NCBI GenBank assembly: GCA_026770585.1
Contig: MU646433.1
Coordinates: 78,435-102,696, forward strand
Direction of reading: 5' to 3'
DNA length: 24,262 nucleotides
DNA from: Baffinella frigidus
Taxonomy: Eukaryota > Cryptophyceae > Cryptomonadales > Baffinellaceae
Shown here: positions 1 through 10,700 of the stretch, piece by piece
Numbering within the stretch: the stretch's first letter is position 1
Layout: every line of letters starts with the position of its first letter
Notes under the pieces: model-generated
Seen by the model: the letters and a program-made list of their open reading frames with translations, nothing else
What the model was told of the DNA's origin: nothing
Database searches by the model: none
Translations under genes and position numbers: made by a program

Positions 1-3
1 GGT

Positions 4-70
<67 letters not shown>

Positions 71-919
71 GGTTTGGGGTTTGGGATTCAGGGTCCAGGG
101 GCTAGGGTTCAGGGTTCAGAGATTCGGGATTAGGATTTAGGATGTAGGGATTAGAGATCAGGGTTCAGGGTTTGGGGTCCAGGATCTAGGGTCTAGGGTC
201 TAGGGTCTAGGGTCTAGGGTCCATGATCTACGGTCTAGGGGCTAGGGTATGGGGTTTACGGTGTAAGGTTTAGTGTTGGTGTTTTACGATTTGGCGTGTA
301 GGGTTTGGGGTTTGGAACCAAGGATTTTGGGTTCAAGGTTTAGGGTTCATTCTTAGGGGTTGAGGGTTGATGGTTGAGGCTCATGGTTCAGAGATCAGGG
401 TCTAGGGTTTAGGGTTTAGGGTTTAGGTTCTATGGTCTAGGGTTTAGGGTGTAGGGTGTAGGGTGAAGGGTTTAGTGTTTGGGGTTGAGGGTTGAGGGTT
501 GAGGGTTGAATATCTAGGGTGTAGGGTATGGGGTTGAGGGTTTATGGTGTATGATTTGAGGTTAAGGATTCGGTGTCTAGGGTTCAGGGTTTAGGGTTTG
601 GGGTGGAATGCGGGTTTTGGGTTCAAGGTTTAGCGTTTATGGTGTAGGATTTAGAATCAAGTTTAGGGTTCAGGTGACAGGGTTCACGGTTTAGGGGTCA
701 GGGTTTAGGGTTTAGGGTTTAGGGTTTAGGTTTTAGGTTTTAGGGATTAAGGTGTAGGATTTAGGGATTAGGGTTTAGGGTGTAGTGTGTAGGATTTTAG
801 GGTTTTAGGTTCAGGGTTTTAAGTTTTAGGTTTTAGGTTCAGGATGAAGGGTTCAGAATTCATGGTGAGGGGTTAACGGTTCAGGGTTCAGGGCCTAGGG
901 TTGAGGGTTGAGGGTTTAC
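1..919 (-). repeat. Degenerate telomere-like repeat filling CDKAL1 intron 1
   Basis: The plus strand opens with about ten exact TTGAGGG units (3-72). It continues as degenerate 6-8 bp variants (TTTAGGG, TCTAGGG, TTCAGGG, TGTAGGG) up to the CDKAL1 splice donor at 919. Read along the gene (minus strand) it is CCCTCAA/CCCTAAA-like. The conserved protein is interrupted exactly here in mid-domain, so the block is best read as intron. A truncated gene at a chromosome end cannot be excluded from this window alone. No other gene is visible in it. Confidence 0.85.
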
Positions 920-1783
920 CACGCGGAGCATGACGCCGTCCGGGAGGCAGCCGACAACGCCGTCGAGCATCGTGGCGAGCGAGACGTTGATGTCGCGCCC
1001 GTACGCACCCGTGTCCTCGCTCGACAGCCACAGCTCGCGCACCCCTTCCTTGATCACGTCCTGCACGCGAGCCACGATGGCCTCTGGGAGGTACGAGACC
1101 AGGTCCCCGCGGGCGTGCTTTGTCTTGCAGTAGGTGCAGTGGTTCAGGCACCCCATCGAGATGGGCACGATCTCGACGAGAGCGTTGCGCCGGATCTTGG
1201 GAAGGTCGAGCGCGGGGCGCACTCGCTGGCCCAGCAGCCGCACCACGTTGCCCTTCGCAGCCTCCTCCACCACCTCCACCACCCGGTGGATCTGTCTCGC
1301 GCCCACGACCGAGAGGTCCTGCAATTCCTTGCGGTCCGGATCGCCCTGCGGCACGCACCCCGCAGCCACCACTGCCGCGCCCGATGACTTGGCTTTCGCC
1401 ACCATGTTGAGAAAGCTGTCCTGGCTCGGGCCCTTGACGGTGCAGGAGTTGAAGAGGAATACATCCACGTTTTCGTCCCAGACCTGTGTGATCGTGTAGC
1501 CGTGCGCCGCGAGGAGCCCTGCCATGTACTCCCCGTCGCTGACGTTGTGAGCGCACCCTTGCGTCTTCATGTACACCGTCTGCACACCGGGCACGATTCC
1601 GTCCTTGGAAGCTGAGATGCGGTCTGTGTCTGCCGCCGATACCGTGCTCTGCTTGGCGTAGACCTCCTTGCTCGGCCGCGAGCGGCGGGTGGGGGTGACA
1701 GAGCGCGTGGACGACGTGACCGAGGGCGACATACGCGGCGCCTCCCCCCACACACCGCCCATGTCCTCCATGTCGAGCACCAT
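920..1783 (-). CDS. CDKAL1: CDKAL1-type tRNA t6A37 methylthiotransferase, first exon (partial gene)
   Basis: Radical-SAM methylthiotransferase that adds a 2-methylthio group to t6A at position 37 of tRNA-Lys(UUU). The exon has 288 codons from ATG 1783. After a Ser/Thr/Arg-rich leader (about residues 1-60) comes the MTTase N-terminal domain, with its three cluster cysteines Cys77 (KTQGCAHN), Cys114 (NSCTVK) and Cys143 (AGCVPQ). The radical-SAM CxxxCxxC follows in GCLNHCTYCKTKHARGDL (Cys212, 216, 219), then SSEDTGAYGRD. The family's next expected residues (GMTNPPY) are absent here. Instead a donor GTAAACCC starts at 919, in phase 0 after MLRV, and opens directly into telomere-like repeats. The remaining exons (rest of the SAM barrel, TRAM domain, possible C-terminal anchor) must lie beyond position 1. 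Divergent from the PH/ATG4 gene. Family identity is very secure; the exact start is fairly secure. Confidence 0.93.
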
Positions 1784-2590
1784 TTTTTCTGCAAGGGGAT
1801 CTTTTTGAGAGATGCCTCAGCAGCGAGCGAAGGGCGACCGGATTCTCAGATCTTTTCCAGGTGAGAAGTGAGCAGAGATCGGCAGCCCTTCACACTCAGC
1901 ACAGCGCGAAGGGGAAGATCCCAGCTGATCCCGAGCAAGGAAGTGGAGAGACCTCCCGACCCGCCGATTCTCGCTTTGGTCAAAGTCAACAATAAGTTGA
2001 CTTTTGCCAATCTCTGAATCTCTTAAAATCTTATTACCCGACTTTTAAAAGCTCTTCTCGACCAACAAGAGAGTGGCTTTGGCGCCGCTCACCGCACCCC
2101 TTCCTCCTGCCGCCAACCGCGCTGCACGGTGCGCAACGCACACCATTCCCTTCCTCGCACTGTCAAACAAGAAAACTCAGCTGTGCGCCTGGGCAACGTC
2201 GGTATTGGGGTCATTTCGAATCAGCGACCCAGGCTGATGCCCCCGCGAAATCCCCCGCGCCCCGCGGCGCGCGATGCCTGGACACCAGCAAAGGGTAGTG
2301 ATTTACATTGTGGCGTTAGTTTGCTGTTGTTCTGAGCTGGTGACAGGAGCGGTGCGTGCTCCACACGCCCCCAGCTGCCTCGCGGGGTTCTGGCCGCAAC
2401 AGAATCACCACCCCCCCCCAAACAACGCTGTGCGGGCACATTCCTGGCAGCTCGCCGGAAAAAACCTGTCTGACCCCTTGCACCACTATCACTGCACCTC
2501 GGCGGTGGGTTGTCTTGCTCTTTGCAGTCACGACACCGTGTCCTTGGTGAGCCTGAAACGATGTGGTTGTATCTCAGGCCCTTGCGATCA
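1784..2590. promoter_or_regulatory. Divergent intergenic region, CDKAL1 / PH-ATG4
   Basis: About 800 bp between two divergent start codons, so it should hold both promoters. Visible structure: a near-perfect inverted repeat, TTGGTCAAAGTCAAC (1976-1990) against GTTGACTTTTGCCAA (1996-2010), and a perfect palindrome CTTTTAAAAG (2042-2051) in an AT-rich patch (2020-2052). A C-run lies near 2411-2420. The sequence CTCTTTGCAG ending near 2530 could be a 3' splice site of a 5' leader exon of the plus-strand gene. No convincing separate gene; promoter roles are inferred from position only. Confidence 0.5.
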
Positions 2591-5500
2591 ATGGCGACTG
2601 CGGTGGAGATGAACACTCCTCTGCCTCTGCCGGCCACCATGCCGACGCACGGACCCCCCGTGTTGGACTACGCTCCAACCACGCAGCCGCCAGGGGTCTC
2701 GCACGCGACGGCTGCGATTCTGAAAGAGGGATGGATGCACAAGCTGTCGTACATGGGTTCTGGGTGGAAGAAGCGGTACGTGGCCGTGACAGAAGACAGC
2801 GAATTACGATACTGGGCCCCGACAGAGATTGGCGGCTGGGAACTGAAAGGGGTCATCACTCTTGAAGACGCCGAGTTCTCGCAGGTTGCTTCTCCTGCCC
2901 TCCCTCTCTTGACCGAGCCTGACATTCGAATGCCCGGGTTGTTGGTTGTTGGTGAGCTGCGTAGCTGGTAACAGAAGAGGCGCACCCACTCGTGCAGATA
3001 CGAGACATGACTGTCGATGGCGCGGAGGGCCGATTTCCTCTCTCGCTCAAAATCGCCTCGTCAAGGTTGTTTCCCGTCCCTGCAGCTTGCTCTTGCGACT
3101 TACTCTTCCTGGCTCTGTTGCGTTGAGGCAGTGCCAACATAGGTGACAGGACCAGCATGCGGGAAGAACTTGTTTCCGACGGTGTGTGGTCGGTTCGTGG
3201 ACCTTGGATTGCGACGTTGGCTGACAGGGTATCTTGTGTGGCGTTGGCAGGAGCGTGTCAGTGAAGCACCAGCAATGGTGGATCTTGCGAGACTACTTCT
3301 TCGCTGCCGAAGAATCTGAGCTGGAATCGTGGCTTGACGTCCTCAATCAGGTGCAGATCGCCTCCCGTGCCACCCGCCGCGCCCTTATGTCTGAGCTGCG
3401 GCGCTGGTTGCTGCTCTAGGAGAGTGAGTGGCTCAATAGAAACCCTGGCTGGCTGGATGGTGACAGTGGGTCGCGGATGTGTGCTGGCTGGCTGGCTGGC
3501 ACGTGACATGCGCGCTAGTAGCTTGACGATGCGAGTGCGTGGCACACGGAGAGGCAGCCTTGGTGGTGACAGGGGGGCGCGGTGCTGAGGTGGATGTGGC
3601 CTGGCAGGCGCGCAACGACGTGGAGCTAGTCGACAGGGCCTACTGCCTCTTCTCGGACGACGAGGAGGGTGGCGAGTCTCCGCGCGAGCGCCTCGACAAG
3701 CAGTACACGATGGTGGATGGCGGCACCGCGCGCGACGACCTGCAGGTGATGTCGCGGCAGGTGCTGCTCTCGACGCAGACCAACGTGGCGCACGCGGGCC
3801 GCAAGCTCGCCGAGGGCATGCACACACTCTTCCGCACCATCGTCGACGGCCCGCCCCCCGAGCCCCAAGACAAGCGCCACAAGGGCGACCCCGCCGGGCG
3901 CCCCATCTGGATCCTCGGGACGCGCTACGACGTGGGGCCCGACTCGCCGCGGTCGCGCGCGTCGTGGGCGCAGGGCCAGGGCCGTCCGGGGGGGGAGGTG
4001 GCGGCGTGGAAGCGCGCCCAGCGTGCCTTCCACAAGGACATGCAGTCGCGCCTGTGGTTCACGTACCGATCGGGGTTCGAGACCATCAAGCCGTCGCGGC
4101 TGACGTCGGACGCGGGGTGGGGGTGCATGCTGCGGTCGGGGCAGATGATGCTGGCGCAGGCGCTGCTCCACCACCACCTCCGCCGCGACTGGCGCCTCCG
4201 CCCCGACGCCCCCCCCCCGCGGTACCATACACCATACACCATACACCATCAACCATCAACCATAAACCATACACCATACACCATACACCATAAACCATAC
4301 ACCATAAACCACACACCATCAACCATCAACCATCAACCACACACCATCAACCATCAACCATCAACCATACACCACACACCATACACCATACACCATGAAC
4401 CATACACCACAAACCACACACCATCAACCATCAACCATGAACCATGAACCACACACCATAAACCTTACGGCTGAAACAATGAACCCTCAGGTGGTACGGG
4501 CTGATCCTGAAGCTGTTCGAGGACGACCCCTCCGCGATGTTCTCGATCCACAAGATCGCGCAGGGAGGAGTGCAGTGCCAGCGACAGGTGGGGCAGTGGT
4601 TCGGGCCTGACACCGTGTGCCGCGTGCTCAAGAACATCTGGACCGCGCAAGAGGGCAACTGGCCGTGCCACACGGCCGGGCTGCTCTACGTCGAGGATCG
4701 CTGCATCTACCGCGACATGGCCGAGGAGTGTGCCGCGTCGCGGCCGGCCTACCCTGGCATCATCAACACCAACAGGTCCCAACCCAGCCTCCGACCTGCC
4801 GCCCACCCCCGCGCGCACGCGCCCCTTGCCCCGATTCGCCTCCGTGCTCTGCCACAGCACGCGTGCGCGGCACCACTTTGAAGGCGCGTGGGTGACGCGC
4901 GCGGGCGACGCTGACTGTCTCAACGCCAGGCTTGCTGGGCCCCTCCCCGCGTGCGTTGCACCACTTTGAAGGCGCGTGTCTGACGGGCGTGGGTGACGGG
5001 ATGTGGGTGGGGCCCTGGCAGCCGGACGGAGCAAGCGCGGATCCCGTGCCCCTGGCGCCCGCTCATCATCCTCATCCCTGTGCGCCTCGGGCCTGAGGGC
5101 AAGATCAACAGGTCCGCCCCCCCCTCTCCATCTCACTGTGTGTGCATCCCGCCGTCCAAGAACCCCCCCCCCAAACAACCCCAACCCTGAACCCCTGCAA
5201 CCCCAAACCCCTACGCTACCCTTAACCACTTAACCCCTAAACCCTCCAAACCCCTGAACCCTCAACCTCTCAAACGTTTCCGACCCCCAACCCCCCAAAC
5301 CCCCAAAATTTGAGTGCCCACCAAACCGGACACACTAAAACCCCTGCACTACCCTACCCTACCCTACTCCGCGCGTGACACTTGGTGTGGTTGGCGCGTG
5401 GCAGTGCGTACATCCCGAAGCTGGCCGCGTACCTAGGCTTCCCGCAGAGCCTTGGCTTCGTTGGCGGCAGACCCCGGCACTCCTACTACTTCGTCGGCGT

Positions 5501-6789
5501 CCGCGGGTCACTCTTCCCCCCCTCGAACCCTGCGAGCCTTCTAGCACCCCCCCGCTGCCTCAGGGCACCCCCCCGCTGCCTGAGAGCACCCCCCCTCTGC
5601 CTCAGAGCCACCCCCCCTGTCTGCGAGCACCCCCCCCTGCCTGAGAGCAGGCTCCCCTGCCGCCCTCTTCGCCCTGAGTGCCAGCACCCGCCCGTGCCTG
5701 CCAAGCTGTCTGTCTAGCTGCCTTACGTTGAGAGTGCGCAAACAGGGATGCAGGCAGGGGCCGCCTTGCCAGCCTGGCAGTGTCCCGGAAAGGAAAGCAG
5801 GTTGCATGCACCCATGGCTGACCGACGCGCGCGTGGCAGATACCACACCTACTACCTCGACCCGCACGTGACGCAGGCATACCAGCCGATCCGGCGCAAC
5901 ACCAACTGCTCATCCTTCCACTGCCGCATGCCTGAGAAGATGTCACTCGCGCATATCGACCCGTCTCTCGGTACCCGACCCCTCTCCCGTCGCCTGACAC
6001 CCTCCCAACTGCCGACACCCGCACCTCCCGCTTGCCAGCCCAGCGCCCGCCCTCCTCTCACCTTTCCAGGCCAAGGCCTGCCTGCCTGCCTCGGACCTCC
6101 CAGCCCCTCCCGAGTGAGTGTTGCTGATGGCTCCGTTTTCGGGTGGCAGCGCTCGGGTTCTACTGCGACGACAAGTCCGACTTCGAGGATCTCTTCAAGT
6201 ACGTCCCCCGAAATAACATGTCCTTGGCTTCTAGTAATAGACGCGACGTAGCACCCTGGTCTCTTTTCACTCGCACTAGCCTGCTGTTGTTCGGCACGCC
6301 TGCTGTTCTCCTGCCGGAGAAGAGCACTGCTTTTCTTCTGCCCCACACTGTTGCTCACTACATCTCGAATCTCTCAACGCTCATTTGGGTTTCGCGCGGG
6401 CCCTGACGGAGGAAGGGACGTGCAGGCGGATCAAGCAGCTGACAGCAGACGACAGTTCCCCGATCCTCTCCGTCGGCGAGCGCGCCCCTGGTTCGCCCTC
6501 CCTCCTCCCCTCGTCCTCTCCTGCCCACTCGTACACTACATGTACTCCCCGTCCTGTTTCCTCCCCTCGTCCATTCCTCCCTGTCACTTGCCTTGGGTCG
6601 TCTCTCGTACACACACACTCATCCCCGCCATGCACGTCGGTGCAAACACTTGCTCTTTTCGAAGCTTTGCCTCGATGCGCAAACACACAGTTGGGATGTT
6701 TTTTGTCTCTCTGAGGGGTGCTGGTGTTCGGTGGCGCAGATTATCTCTGCATGGACGACATCGACGAAGATGTCCTTGTCGGGGAATGA
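2591..6789 (+). CDS. ATG4: ATG4 cysteine protease with an N-terminal PH domain (11 exons)
   Basis: ATG4 is the C54-family protease that processes and de-lipidates ATG8 in autophagy. Proposed exons: 2591-2884, 2980-3065, 3251-3350, 3608-4221, 4491-4775, 5022-5111, 5405-5506, 5840-5970, 6150-6198, 6426-6490, 6740-6789 (TGA). All phases match and the sum is 621 codons plus stop. Residues about 44-160 form a PH domain ([19 protein letters not shown], final helix ESWLDVLNQ). An acidic linker follows, then the protease: [17 protein letters not shown], catalytic Cys333 in [39 protein letters not shown], and Asp531/His533 in YYLDPHVTQ. The Cys-to-Asp spacing resembles animal ATG4. The start is uncertain: ATG 2639 has a GCCACC context. 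The PH-to-protease junction (3350/3608) is inferred; the alternative is a PH gene ending at the TAG 3417-3419 plus a separate ATG4 starting at 3539. The acceptor at 2979 is weak. Confidence 0.85.
4222..4490 (+). repeat. ATG4 intron made of CCATACA/CCATAAA-type repeats
   Basis: The donor GTACCATACACC at 4222 begins the repeat itself. About 240 bp of 7-mer-like units follow (CCATACA, CCATAAA, CCATCAA, CCACACA), then a short unique tail and CCCTCAG acceptor at 4490. The flanking exons rejoin in frame (phase 2) across conserved ATG4 sequence (HHLRRDWR to WYGLILKLF), so this is an intron. The C-rich strand is the transcript strand. Confidence 0.9.
5112..5404 (+). repeat. ATG4 intron rich in CCCTAAA/CCCCAAA-like units
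   Basis: The intron lies between the KIN and AYIPKL coding segments. About 5158-5370 is dominated by degenerate C-rich telomere-like units (CCCCAAAC, CCCTGAA, CCCTAAA, ACCCT runs). The transcript strand is again the C-rich one. It ends in GTGGCAG at 5404. Confidence 0.75.
5543..5655 (+). repeat. C-rich minisatellite in an ATG4 intron
   Basis: Roughly five imperfect copies of a 20-22 bp unit of the form GCACCCCCCCGCTGCCTGAG lie inside the 5507-5839 intron. Overlapping reading frames stay open only because of the repeat; the conserved ATG4 exons lie on both sides. Confidence 0.75.
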
Positions 6790-7329
6790 GTGCGAGGAGA
6801 GGGTGTAAAGGAGGAATGCTGCAGCGTGTACTGTACCATGTGCAAGCCGCGGCTTCCAATGCCCGGCGCAGCAGTGCACGTTTGTCCGAACAGTGTGTTC
6901 GAGTGTAAATTACATGTGCTTCACTACACGTGATCAATCGGCGCCAGCCTGAGATGCCTCAGCCTTCCCGGCGATAAAAAATAAGGGGGGCTCGCCCCTG
7001 CTCGCTCCTGCTCGTGCGTGGCTGCCCTACTGCTGGTGTAGACCACCCGCAGAGCACCCGGCGAGCAATGGAGAGCAGGTGCCTTGCAGCACTACAGCAC
7101 CGCCACGTTGTCGTTCTTGGGCTGCAGCGGGCGTCTCTTGGAGGCAGACAGCGGCAGTTTCGAGGCAGACACCGGCAGTTTCCTGCACCCGCCCCACCCC
7201 TTCAGACGGCAGCTGCAAGCAAGCAGCCCTGAGAACACACACCAGCTCAACGATAAGACACCACGCGCGCACAGTACACCCACGTACAGGGATATGAACT
7301 ATCATAGGAAAACCCTTGGTCCAGCCGAG
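6790..7329. other. Intergenic sequence downstream of ATG4
   Basis: No gene recognised between the ATG4 stop and the foldback element. TGTAA occurs at 6804-6808 and about 6904-6908. That pentamer is a polyadenylation signal in green algae, but its use here is untested. A short direct repeat of the form GAGGCAGACA-CGGCAGTTT occurs twice at about 7140-7182. Confidence 0.4.
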
Positions 7330-7625
7330 CCTTGGTCGGTGTCAATGTTCTTCAATTAGTACCGGGTTGACTACAGGGGTATCTGGGTTATAAGAACACG
7401 GGTGCTCCGACATCGGTCGGTGTCTTTTTTCTCAAATTAGTACGAGAGGGTTGACTAAACGCAAGATTTAGTCAACCCTCTAGAACTAAATTAAGAAAAC
7501 AGGGGGTCCAAATCCGGTCTGTGTTCTTATGTTCTGGTTTCTTAAAGCCCAGATACCCCGGTAAAACGCGATATTTAGCCAAACCACAGGTTCTAAATTA
7601 AGAACACACAGGCCCCAAATCTGGC
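7330..7625. repeat. Imperfect foldback (MITE-like) element
   Basis: About 300 bp form a large imperfect palindrome centred near 7463. The core is a perfect 15-bp inverted repeat, AGAGGGTTGACTAAA (7445-7459) against 7467-7481, with a 7-nt loop. Further pairs: ATAAGAACAC (7390-7399) with 7521-7530, and GGGGTATCTGGG (7376-7387) with 7548-7559. Each arm also holds two related direct copies of a TTAGTAC-GGGTTGACTA module (about 7356-7373 and 7437-7459 on the left, and their inverses on the right). It is AT-rich compared with its surroundings, has no coding capacity, and sits between two convergent gene ends. Target-site duplications were not identified. Confidence 0.7.
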
Positions 7626-7769
7626 ACGGTTTCTTGAGTTGTGGGTTCTTGTAACTCAGATATGCGACGAGGCAGTGCGAAGGAGAGGCAGTGGTCCACA
7701 CCCCGCATCAAGAAAAGGCAAGAGGTGCGCGCGTGCTTGCCCCAGTGAAAGGCGCAGTGGAAAGGCAAC

Positions 7770-10700
7770 TTACACGGGCGTCACGACGGCGAGGCTGCGG
7801 TAGGTGGGAGCGTTGTCTGTCGAAGACTTCTTCTTGAGGCTCGGCGAGGAGATGCACACCTGCAGCCGCGAACAACCGCTTCAGCGGGACTCGTAACCTG
7901 CTTCTGAAAAAAGGCGCACCGCGTTCCTGCACCCCCCCTCCACCCAAACACCGCAGGCTGGAACATCGCCTCTGAGAGGCCCCTGCCCGACAGCAACGCA
8001 CGCAGCGAGGCGAGACGGAGCACGATGGTACCTTGCTCCAAGGCGCGAGAGGAAGAGGCTCGTCGCGCGGCTCCTCCGCGATGAGCATCTGGCTGCCCTC
8101 GTCTGCCGCAAGGTGCGTGCCTCCGCGCGACGGCGGACGCCCCGAGCGCAGCGCCTGCGCCGGCGGCAGAGGCTTCGCCTCTAGGGGCCGCGCGCCTGTC
8201 TGCGCCGTGGTGCCGTCGCCGCGATCATGCTCGGCGTCGCCCACCTCCCTGCGCGCCTCCCGCACCACGGATGCCCCCGTGGCCGGGCGCGACTCGGCAC
8301 GCGTTCCAGGCACCGGCGTCGCCATGCGCCGCGAGGGTGGCCGCCGCACTCCGTCTGCCGTCTGCCGTCGCAGGGGGGGGTGCGCCGATTATTGCGATTC
8401 ATGCTAGCAAGCCTCAGTCTCAGAGCAGGGCGAGACGTGGGGGTAGCCCGCTTCCGTGAGAAGATTGGGCGGGTGCTCTTGGTAGCAGTCACGGGACCAC
8501 GTTACACACCACTCTGGCACTCCTGGCACATGCGGCAGGCTCAGCACGCGGCTGGGCATGGCATGACACGCACGGAACCACTTGGACTTGCAGAGGCTGG
8601 GCCCCGGCCGCCTGTGCGAGATGAACCCTGCTTCACACCGTGGGGGCTGGGCGTGGTGGGGCGTGGATGCACACCTTGGGCGGCGGCGGCGGCGGCGGAG
8701 AGGACATGTCTGCGAGGATGCTCTCCATCGCGGGCCGCGGGGGCGTGCCGGCGCCGGAGCCGCGCACGGACGCTGCCTGAGGAGAGACCGCGGGCAGCAG
8801 CGCTGCCGACGGGCTGAGGAGCAGCGGGTCCTGCTTGGCGGAGGCAGGCATCGCGCGCGGCGCGCCACGGCTCGCGCTCTTGGGCCTGAGCGGGAACAGA
8901 AGCACGGCGCCGCTCTTCTCGGCGCCCTCGCTGGCGGTGCGCTGCTGGAACCGCTCCTGCACACCATCGTCCTTCTCGGCGTCCCGCCACAAAGTGGACC
9001 CCCCCCCCGCGAGCGGCGAGTGCCTGGCAGGGGGCGCCCACGACTCCCCATCAGGCTCCTGATCCTCGCACGCGTCATCTCCTGCAGCTTCCGCGCGGGC
9101 CAGTGCCTGCGCCTCCGCGAAGGGCAAGATGCCAGCAGCCACCGCCACCTCCCCGCGTCCCCGCGCCGGCGGGCCAGGATCTTGCGACTCGCCGCAGAGG
9201 AAGAGCAGCGAGAGGAGCGGGGTCTGCACGCCGCCCTCCTCGGGGGGGGCGGATTCGGTGGAGCAGGCGTCGGAAACGCCAGCCTGTCTTCCGTCGCAGG
9301 AAGGCCCGTGCGTCGGGCATGAGTAGGCGCGCACCAGCGAGACAATGTCCCCGTTTTGGAGCGCCACGCGCGTGCCCTTGAGCAGCCACTTCTTCTCTCC
9401 GCGTCGGATCCAGGTCCCTGCACACCACACGCGTCACGCTCTAGACACGCCACACTCTTGCCCTACCTGCCTCCAGCGCGAGGGCTGCACCAAGGTTGCG
9501 AGCACATGCGCCGAGCGTCGGGAGTGACAGAGGCAACGGCAGTGACGCATACGGGTAGGAGCAGCGTCGGGATTGAGACACAGGCAAGCGAGGGCAGGAC
9601 CGTTGTGCGAGTGATCCTGGAGCTGAAAGCCCGGAGGGTGCCCCCCGACCCTGCGGAGGCCGGGCGCGAGATCCTCAGGTTGGACCTCCCACCGGATGGT
9701 CAAGTGCTGCCCCGACGCCCGCGAGTCCTTCGTCCGCACCATGTTTGCTCTAGTCCGTCCCAACGTGAACCTGCTTCAGACTTGAGCGTTTATGGGTTGC
9801 AGTTTAGGGTTTGGTGTCAAGGGTTGAGGGTTTAGGGTGCAGGGTTTGGGGTTTAGGGAGTAGGGTTTCGGGTTTGGGATTTAGGGTTTAGGGTTTGGAG
9901 ATGAGGGTTTGGGGTTAAGCGAGGGGGGGTTAGGGTTTGGAGATTAGGGTTCAGGGTTATGGGTCAAGGGTTTAGGGTTCAGGCTTTGGGGTTTGTGGTT
10001 TAGGGTTGAGGGTGTAGGGTGTAGGATTTGGGTTTTGGGTAGCAGAGTTTAGGGTTTCTGGTTTAGGGATTAGGGTTTGAATACTAGTGTTGAAGGTTAG
10101 GGTTTGGGGTTAAGGGATTGGGGTTTGGGGTTTGGAGTTTGAGATGTCGGGTTGAGGGTTTCGAGTTTCGAGTTTCAGGTTTCGGGTTTCGGATGTCGGG
10201 GTCAGGGTTCAGGGTTCGGGTTTCGGGTTTCGGGTTTCGGGTTTTGGATTTGGGTTTTGGGGTGTAGGGTTCAGGGTTCAGGGTTTGGGGTTTAGAGTCA
10301 AGGGTTTAGGGTGTGGAGTTTCGGGTTTAGAGCTTGAGGTTCGGGGTGTAGTGTGTAGGGTTTAGGACTTGGGGTTTCGGGTTTTGGGTTTAGGATTTAG
10401 GGTCAGGGGGGAAGGGTTTGGGGATGAGGGTTTAGGGGTTTTGGGTTTGGGGTTTCGGGGTTCATGGTTTAGGGTTGGGAGATTATGGTTTGGTGTTACG
10501 ATTAGAGGGTTTAGGGTATATGGGTTGGGATTGAGGGATGAGAGTTCAGGGTTTAGGGTTTGGGGTTTAGGGTTTAGGTGTACGCTTCAGGGTTTAGGGT
10601 TTGGGGATGAGGGGGTTGGGTGTAGGGTTTGGGGTTTAGGGTTTAGGCAGTAGGGTTTAGGGTTTAGGGTTCAGGGATTGGGTTTTAGGGTTGAGGGTTG

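Noticed and set aside
1-919. Chromosome-end telomere at the left edge
   Set aside because: Units are degenerate and the block begins exactly at a splice donor interrupting a conserved CDKAL1 domain. Equivalent blocks occur in the middle of the window within other genes. A true end is not supported, though the window edge prevents proof.
3234-3419. Independent small gene ending at the TAG 3417-3419
   Set aside because: It begins within an intron and contains only the last strand and helix of the PH domain, so it is an exon. Whether the PH gene ends here is kept open in the ATG4 entry.
4465-5229. 254-codon minus-strand reading frame
   Set aside because: It lies antisense to two conserved ATG4 exons and their introns and is Arg/Gly/Ala-rich shadow sequence of GC-rich coding DNA.
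8582-9322. 246-codon plus-strand reading frame
   Set aside because: Antisense shadow of the FHA gene's third exon, which continues the FHA domain in frame.
10369-10653. Open reading frame in the telomere-like block (Gly/Phe/Leu repeats)
   Set aside because: It is a by-product of a stop-poor 6-8 bp repeat; the same applies to 19867-20094. No conserved content.
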